Shown here one piece after another: positions 58,761 through 64,000 of a stretch of DNA of 64,000 bases. The notes below the pieces were generated by a model that did no database searches, was not told the origin of the DNA, and saw nothing but the letters and a program-made list of their open reading frames with translations. Position 1 is the stretch's first letter, and the number at the start of each line of letters is the position of its first letter. Origin of the DNA: Burkholderia aenigmatica (GTDB lineage Bacteria; Pseudomonadota; Gammaproteobacteria; Burkholderiales; Burkholderiaceae); the NCBI RefSeq assembly GCF_902499175.1, contig NZ_CABVQC010000045.1, forward strand, positions 1-64,000, in the 5' to 3' direction. The translations under genes and the position numbers were made by a program.

Positions 58761-60025
58761 GCGGAATACTCCGGAGCGCACCACCGTCTCCTCGAGATGC
58801 TCCACTATCTTCCGAAGGGCAGCGAACTTCGACGTTGCGCTTCGGGCAACATCACGGTGTCGAGATCCGCGCGCTTACCGAATCAGAATCCTATGCTAAC
58901 AAGGCTGATCTGCGCGCGAACGGCCATCGTTAGCTATACTTACAAACTTTCAATGGCAGCCAAGACTTCGTATGCATATGCGGCACCGTGTCGCGCATCG
59001 TCCAGCACCACGGTCAAACTATACTATTGCATAGTTGCGATAATAGGCAATTGATAAGTTGCTGTTAACCCACCTCAATGCAAGATCACATCATTCGGCC
59101 GCCAGGCGAGCTTGTCGCACGGCCTAACACTGTGCCAATTCTATGTCTGCGGCGTATCGGTCGGAGGGGGATGTCGCCGTGGCAGAGCGCGCCGCTGGAT
59201 GCAAAGCATTTCGATGCGTGACGGTCGGGATCTGCATGAACAGGTTTGTGTCATTCATGAGCTTTGCTCGACGTATCATTTCCCGAATTAATGTCGACCA
59301 ACTGAAAGTATTTTGGCACTTTCGCGTCGCGACAGTCGGCGCGATTCGTGCGACCTTGCTCTTTACCATCGGCGGCTTCAGTGTCGCGCATCCGCAGATG
59401 CCACGGGCTCGACCATTCTCCGGTGTCAAGCCTCGCGCTGGGTTCGGTACAGCAGGGCGCCGTGCCGCCTGGCGGTGCGCGGCGTGACAATTTGCGCGCG
59501 CATGCGGTTCTGGCGCTTGCCCCCGAACTGGGCCTGCCGACATGCAGCTCGACCTGCTTGCGACCCTCGCTGACTGTCCGTTGCTCTCATGGTGGCGCAT
59601 CGCGCCAGCGATCGGTACTGCAAGCGCAAGCCTGTTGTTACTTCTGATGTCATTGTCGAGCCCCCTGCGAGAGCCGGACTATCGGGAATGCCGCGTCGCG
59701 CTGCGAACATCTTGACCTGGACGGCAGCATGTGTCGGCGTGTTCATTCTCGCGTAGATGAGCTGGCGACTTCACATAATGCGCGGCAAGGTCAAGGCGGA
59801 GCACGACGCGTCGAGGTGGCGTGGTGGTCCGGGATTACGGCGCTTGGTATCTCTCGTGGTTGATTCACGCGGCGATGATCGGGCTGTTTATGGCGGCGCA
59901 TGGCTTGCTGGCCGCCACGCAGCAAAGGCGAGTGGTGGTCAGAGAGCGGCTGAATGTGCGGATGGCGGACCCGCCGGGAAGGGCCTTTTCCGCTTTGTGC
60001 GTTATCCCTCCGGTGCACATCGAAC
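58761..60025. other. Decayed region with short open frames
   Basis: No full gene can be supported. Short frames with hydrophobic stretches occur: 59542-59715 (57 codons, CPLLSWWRIAPAIGTAS then LLLLLMSLSS), and on the same strand near 59830-59930 (WYLSWLIHAAMIGLFMAAHG). They may be pieces of one membrane-protein gene with frameshifts upstream of ubiV. Confidence 0.4.
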
Positions 60026-60037
60026 ATGCAAACGCTC

Positions 60038-60847
60038 ATGAAAGTCTCCATTGCGCCCCTTCCTGCATGCTGGTCCCGTGACGCAGTGACGAACTTCTAC
60101 GATGCCGTGGCGTTGTCGTCCGTGGACATCGTGTATATCGGGAACGTCCTGTGTTCGTCGCGCCCCGTCGTTCAACGTCGGGAGCGGCTGGCAATTGCTC
60201 GCGAACTTGCGTCGAGCGGAAAGGAGGTCGTGTTGTCTGTCCGCCGATCGAGCGAGGAAGTCGCCGCCGACAGCGCTACAAAGTGGATCAGAGAATCCGG
60301 GTTCCGGATCGAGGCCGGGGATGCGAACTCGCTGGCGTTGCTGGCAGGGAATGCGTCTTTCGTCGCAGGGCCCGAGATTCCATGCGACGGCGCGAGCACA
60401 CTACGCCGACTTGTCGAGTGGGGGGCCACGCGGTGGGTCATGAATGCGGTGTGCGCGGGCGACGCTATGCAAGCGCTTAAGCATGCGCGCGGCGCGGCGT
60501 GCGAGATCGAACTGCCGGTGCTGCACCGCCGGCAGGTTTCTGATTCGCAATGCCCGATCGTCAATTGCGTGCACGGGGGAGAGAGCATTTGCCGCTTGAT
60601 GGGTTGCGATCATGCCGGGCGAGCGCAGCTCGGTCCGCCCGACTGGCCGTCCGGGATAGATAGGCTGCGTGTGGGCGGAGTCTCGATTCTGCGCGTAGTT
60701 CCTCGGACACCGCGCGAAATCAATTTGGCTCAGATGCTGAGCGAACTAGTGCGTGTCGAAATCGGCGCAGGACGCCAGCTGCCGGTAGGCGGTCGCGCTA
60801 CAGGGGGCGTCATGCGCTCGGCACTATCGTGGAGCCGCAAAAAATAA
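60038..60847 (+). CDS. ubiV: UbiV-like protein (U32 peptidase family)
   Basis: This 269-aa U32-family protein resembles UbiV, which with UbiU and UbiT makes ubiquinone without O2. It has MKVSIAPLPACWSRDAV, SSVDIVYIGNVLCSSRP and four candidate Fe-S cysteines: C in NVLC, two in QCPIVNC, and more in ICRLMGC. A start 12 bases earlier (60026) is possible. No ubiU lies in the window, so function by itself is uncertain. Confidence 0.78.
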   Translation: MKVSIAPLPACWSRDAVTNFYDAVALSSVDIVYIGNVLCSSRPVVQRRERLAIARELASSGKEVVLSVRRSSEEVAADSATKWIRESGFRIEAGDANSLALLAGNASFVAGPEIPCDGASTLRRLVEWGATRWVMNAVCAGDAMQALKHARGAACEIELPVLHRRQVSDSQCPIVNCVHGGESICRLMGCDHAGRAQLGPPDWPSGIDRLRVGGVSILRVVPRTPREINLAQMLSELVRVEIGAGRQLPVGGRATGGVMRSALSWSRKK

Positions 60848-60994
60848 TGTTGGAGCGAATCGATGAAAGCGTGCACAGCTCGCTCGCGGCATCGCCACCG
60901 CCCCTGACGTTCTTGTTTATTTTTTGAGACTTTCGCCATGCCGGCATATGAACCTGGCTCCATCATTTCTGCAATTTTCATAAGGATTTCCTAA

Positions 60995-61405
60995 ATGGCT
61001 GATTTACCTCACGAAGATATCGAGCAAACAACGGCCTTCCATCTCATTGGGGGGGGGGTACGAGTGCGCGAGCTCGTCGACCGCTTCTATGACCTGATGG
61101 ATCTCGAAGCCAAATTCAAGCAGCTTCGCGCGATGCATCCGCCAACGCTCGACGACACGCGAAATAAGTTGTTCTGGTTCCTGTGCGGCTGGCTCGGTGG
61201 TCCGGATCACTACGTTAGCCGTTTTGGCCATCCCCGCCTGCGTGCACGGCATATGCCGTATCCCATTGCATCAGCGGACCGAGATCAATGGGTCGACTGC
61301 ATGACAATGGCGATGAGAGAAATCGACCTGCCAAAGGAACTGCGCGAGCGGCTGCTCCACTCCTTCGGTGAAACCGCGGACTGGATGCGTAATCGTGCAG
61401 ACTGA
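60995..61405 (+). CDS. Group II truncated haemoglobin (GlbO/trHbO type)
   Basis: This 136-aa globin has the FYDLMDLEAKFKQLRAMHP E-helix region, the proximal His in FGHPRLRARHMPYPI and WVDCMTMAMRE with the TrpG8-type position. Group II truncated haemoglobins bind O2 or NO. It fits a microaerobic or NO-related neighbourhood with UbiV and cytochrome c. Confidence 0.92.
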   Translation: MADLPHEDIEQTTAFHLIGGGVRVRELVDRFYDLMDLEAKFKQLRAMHPPTLDDTRNKLFWFLCGWLGGPDHYVSRFGHPRLRARHMPYPIASADRDQWVDCMTMAMREIDLPKELRERLLHSFGETADWMRNRAD

Positions 61406-61533
61406 GGCACGCGGCTGTCTGCCGGGCAATGCATCGGTGGAACGACTGCGTAAGCGGGTAAATCAGGCGCCGGCTGAACTCCTGCGATCCTACTTGAGCC
61501 CGCTGACGACTGCGGCGCCGGCTCGAGAGGGGC

Positions 61534-61881
61534 GTGACGGGCAGGGCGCTCCATGTTCGTGGCAATCGTCCCGCCGATGTGGCGTACCAAAACAGCGACG
61601 CCGTCGTCGTGGGCGATTTCCCGTTCATGCAGAATGTCGGCACGGCTCTCTGCGACGTTTCAGAGGGCGGCATACACGAGCTAGATCGCTCTATCCATAG
61701 ACTGTTGGCTTTGCTGCTTGAAACACGGCTCCTCACGTATCACGACTATCCGCCCGAAGGCCCAGAGCACGGAGGCCACAGTGCGGATCGGACGAGAGGT
61801 GGCCACACTAGCACTCGGGTACGCGATCTGTCTAGTGGCGTGTCGGTGAAAGCTCGGCGCCGCACGCGCGGTCTGTGCTGA
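61534..61881 (+). CDS. Hypothetical protein, uncertain
   Basis: This 115-codon frame has a protein-like middle (VAYQNSDAVVVGDFPFMQ, ALCDVSEGGIHELDRSIHR) but a low-complexity Arg-rich end (RRRTRGLC) and no clear ribosome site. It may be a decayed gene fragment. The 61406-62133 interval otherwise holds no supported gene. Confidence 0.3.
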   Translation: MTGRALHVRGNRPADVAYQNSDAVVVGDFPFMQNVGTALCDVSEGGIHELDRSIHRLLALLLETRLLTYHDYPPEGPEHGGHSADRTRGGHTSTRVRDLSSGVSVKARRRTRGLC

Positions 61882-61970
61882 AACGCCGGTCGGCGGGATC
61901 GCCACATGGACCACACCAAACACGGAATGCGTTCATCGCATTGCGCCGAATTGACGCACGGCACGTGCGA

Positions 61971-62017
61971 ATTCTAAATTGCGAATTAGAATATGCTTAT
62001 TCCTTTTTGGAATAAGC
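61971..62017. promoter_or_regulatory. Two inverted repeats upstream of the Tat/DsrE gene
   Basis: ATTCTAA (61971-61977) pairs with TTAGAAT (61986-61992), and GCTTATTCC (61995-62003) pairs with GGAATAAGC (62009-62017). They lie in an AT-rich stretch 117 bp before the gene start and look like operators; the second could be a hairpin. Confidence 0.5.
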
Positions 62018-62133
62018 GGCCTACGTCGAGCGGGCGGGCCGAACGTTCGGACGGAGGCATCCAGCGAATTTTCTGCAAAGCGGGGGCCGAGGACAAGCGG
62101 GTCGAATAGACCATACCAACGGGAGATCATTAC

Positions 62134-62928
62134 ATGTCGGAGACCACCACACGACGCGCGACGCTCAAGACGATCGGCGTCACGGCGGGCGCGGCATTGC
62201 TTGGGGGGATCAGCCACCCGCGCGCGGCGCGTCCGGCTGAGCTGTCTGCGTCGTTGCCGGAGGGAGCCTCGACGCTCAGGCACTTGACGCAGCACTTGGC
62301 TGATGCTCCGCGACGCCGATCATTCAAGACCGTTCCGATGATCCTGGAGCGTCCTCAACAGTGGGATGATGAGGCGCTCGCCGAGGTCATCGCGTATCGT
62401 GGCGGCCCTCGTCAAGTATGGGACAACACGGAATTGGCCGGTCCCTGGCTGAATCTCATGCGCAATGCGCTGAATGCGCAGATCTGGTCCTTCAAACATC
62501 CGGATTTTCTGGTCGTGTCGGCCACGCACGGCACGGCGCATCTTGCATTGTTCGATCAGGCTATGTGGGACAAATATGAACTTGCGAGACTGACCGGTGG
62601 CAAGTTCGCATCCAACGCCTTCATCAACGAACGTGCTGGAGCGACTGCAGATGCGACCGATCAAGAGATTCTCCGCGGGGTCTTGTCGCCACATGACACT
62701 AGCATCCCCGTGCTGCAGCGACGGGGTGCCGTTTTTCTGGGCTGTCATAACTCCATCTGGGAGACCGCCCAGAAACTGATCGATGCCGGAACGAACCCAG
62801 ACAAACTGTCGCTCGAGGCACTCGCCGCTGAACTGACCAATCACGTACTTCCAGGCGTGATTGTTACACCCGGAGCGGTCGCGACGCTCGTGGAGCTTCA
62901 GCAATCCGGATTCCATTACGCAAAATAG
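62134..62928 (+). CDS. Tat-exported DsrE-like protein
   Basis: This 264-aa protein has a twin-arginine signal (TTRRATLKTIGVTAGAALLGG) and a DsrE/DsrF-like body (LVVSATHGTAHLALFDQAMW, GAVFLGCHNSIWETAQKL). Members of this family are exported redox- or thiol-related proteins often placed before c-type cytochromes. The immediate function is unknown. Confidence 0.8.
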   Translation: MSETTTRRATLKTIGVTAGAALLGGISHPRAARPAELSASLPEGASTLRHLTQHLADAPRRRSFKTVPMILERPQQWDDEALAEVIAYRGGPRQVWDNTELAGPWLNLMRNALNAQIWSFKHPDFLVVSATHGTAHLALFDQAMWDKYELARLTGGKFASNAFINERAGATADATDQEILRGVLSPHDTSIPVLQRRGAVFLGCHNSIWETAQKLIDAGTNPDKLSLEALAAELTNHVLPGVIVTPGAVATLVELQQSGFHYAK

Positions 62929-63098
62929 CCGCAGTCTATGCCGACTTTCAAGTAATTTGAACCGGGTGAGTACGCGGCGCAGTAGAGGGCGGCCGTCGGA
63001 GAGATAACCGATCCCATCCGCTGATCTTTAGAGGCTCGACAGAACCTCGCGCAAGGCTTGCGTCGGTCCCACAATGTGCCGACAGATACCGATACGAC

Positions 63099-64000
63099 AT
63101 GAATTATCGAACGCTCACACGTTGGATTGTCGCCGCGTTGGCGACATGCGGCCATTACGCAGGGGCTGCTCAATCAGACTCTCCCAAGGTATCGAATGCC
63201 GATCTTGTCGCGCATGGGGCTTATGTCGCCCGCCTCGGCGATTGCGTCGCTTGTCATACCGTATCTGATGGCAAACCGATGGCCGGTGGTCTGCCGCTCA
63301 ATACGCCGTTCGGCGCCGTGTATTCAACCAATATCACGCCCGACGACGCGACGGGCATCGGTCGTTATACTTTCGCCCAATTCGAGCGGGTCATGCGAAA
63401 AGGTATCGCCGCGGACGGTCACAATCTCTATCCCGCGATGCCTTATCCGTCGTACGTAAAGATGACCGACCAAGACATGCGCGCGCTGTTTGCATATCTG
63501 AAACACGGTGTCGCGCCGGTGAGTCGTGCGAACAAGGCTCCCGACATTCCGTGGCCGTTCAATATGCGCTGGACGCTCGCTGTCTGGAACGGGCTCTTCC
63601 TCGACGACAAGCCTTACATCCCCGATCTGAAGCACGATGCCATCTGGAACCGCGGCGCGTACCTCGTGCAGGGCCTGGGCCATTGCGGTGCATGCCATAC
63701 ACCGCGCGGTATCGGGTTTCAGGAAAAAGCCCTGTCCGATGCGGGCAGTGATGGCAGCGCCTATCTTTCCGGGGCGACGGTCGATTCTTGGCGCGCCGTC
63801 AATCTGCGCAGATCGTGGACCGCCGCTGACCTCGTTGCGTTGCTCAAGACCGGGCAAAACCGCTATACCTATGCAGCAGGTGGCATGAGCGACGTGGTTC
63901 GTCATAGCACGCAATACACGAGCGATTTGGATCTCAGTGCGATCGCGATATATCTGACATCACTGCCTGCGAATTCGCCTGGCGAGGAGGCGAAGCGGGC
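63099..64000 (+). CDS. Multihaem c-type cytochrome (dehydrogenase subunit type), 3' partial
   Basis: The frame runs to the window end. A signal peptide (MNYRTLTRWIVAALATCG) precedes CVACH (first haem) in the AYVARLGDCVACHTV segment and GHCGACHTP (second haem), with NITPDDATGIGRYTF and LPANSPGEEA near the edge. The pattern fits a triple-haem cytochrome of gluconate/alcohol/sorbitol dehydrogenases; a third motif is expected beyond the window. Confidence 0.9.
   Translation, partial: MNYRTLTRWIVAALATCGHYAGAAQSDSPKVSNADLVAHGAYVARLGDCVACHTVSDGKPMAGGLPLNTPFGAVYSTNITPDDATGIGRYTFAQFERVMRKGIAADGHNLYPAMPYPSYVKMTDQDMRALFAYLKHGVAPVSRANKAPDIPWPFNMRWTLAVWNGLFLDDKPYIPDLKHDAIWNRGAYLVQGLGHCGACHTPRGIGFQEKALSDAGSDGSAYLSGATVDSWRAVNLRRSWTAADLVALLKTGQNRYTYAAGGMSDVVRHSTQYTSDLDLSAIAIYLTSLPANSPGEEAKR

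Noticed and set aside
1..64000. tRNA or rRNA genes as ICE targets
   Set aside because: No tRNA cloverleaf or rRNA segment could be recognised by eye; a tRNA search program would be needed to exclude one fully.

Overview
The window looks like a betaproteobacterial (Burkholderiaceae) replicon carrying a Tn4371-family integrative and conjugative element (ICE) loaded with aromatic-degradation genes. The reasons are the GC-rich coding, the Ralstonia/Burkholderia-type toluene and phenol monooxygenase genes, the Tn4371-type int/parB/repA/parA/traF/relaxase core, and a DUF3443/DUF2844 gene pair of the kind found in Burkholderia beyond the integrase.

Region 1 (1-22.7 kb), aromatic cargo. The window opens inside a multicomponent phenol hydroxylase operon (dmpN-O-P-Q). 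It runs on into a catechol meta-cleavage pathway (dmpB, a GlcG/HbpS-like gene, dmpC-E-F-G-H-I). A six-gene toluene monooxygenase operon of the tbuA1-U-B-V-A2-C (tmoABCDEF) type starts 59 bp later. Then come a BphK-like glutathione S-transferase, an IS5/IS402-type element, a zinc alcohol dehydrogenase, a TodX/TbuX outer-membrane channel, a meta-cleavage hydrolase (the dmpD/todF activity missing from the main operon) and a sigma-54-dependent XylR/DmpR/TbuT-type activator. Together these can take toluene or benzene through phenols and catechols to pyruvate and acetyl-CoA.

Region 2 (22.7-33.5 kb), a damaged export and stress module. It holds an RbbA/YhhJ-type ABC exporter broken by several insertion sequences, then NodT-type outer-membrane factor, DUF2892 protein, beta-CASP metallo-beta-lactamase-fold protein, LOG-family protein, LpxR-like lipid A deacylase and a cytochrome c'-like protein. 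A 144-bp IS66-like miniature sits in the ATPase with an 8-bp target duplication, an IS407-group IS3 element sits in the permease, and an IS21 element sits in the third codon after one in-frame ATG of the lpxR-like gene with a 4-bp duplication.

Region 3 (33.5-52.5 kb), ICE core. On the minus strand are relaxase, TraF-type peptidase, DUF2840, a small DNA-binding protein, ParA, a three-copy iteron array, RepA, an AlpA-like regulator, DUF2285, DUF2958, DUF736, a large ParB, DUF932 and further small ICE genes, with a plus-strand XRE regulator. A nreB/rcnR-type nickel or cobalt resistance cassette, a YhcG-type PDDEXK nuclease gene and the ICE tyrosine recombinase complete it. Long GC-rich intergenic spacers share a dispersed repeat family.

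Region 4 (52.5-64 kb), host side. It holds a DUF3443 lipoprotein and DUF2844 gene, a second tyrosine recombinase divergent from a KfrA-like coiled-coil protein, a Tn21-subgroup Tn3 remnant that cuts into a small gene, a truncated COG4705 membrane gene, then a UbiV-like protein, a group II truncated haemoglobin, a Tat-exported DsrE-like protein and a multihaem-type cytochrome c that runs off the right edge. The tra/trb mating-pair genes expected for the ICE must lie left of the window.
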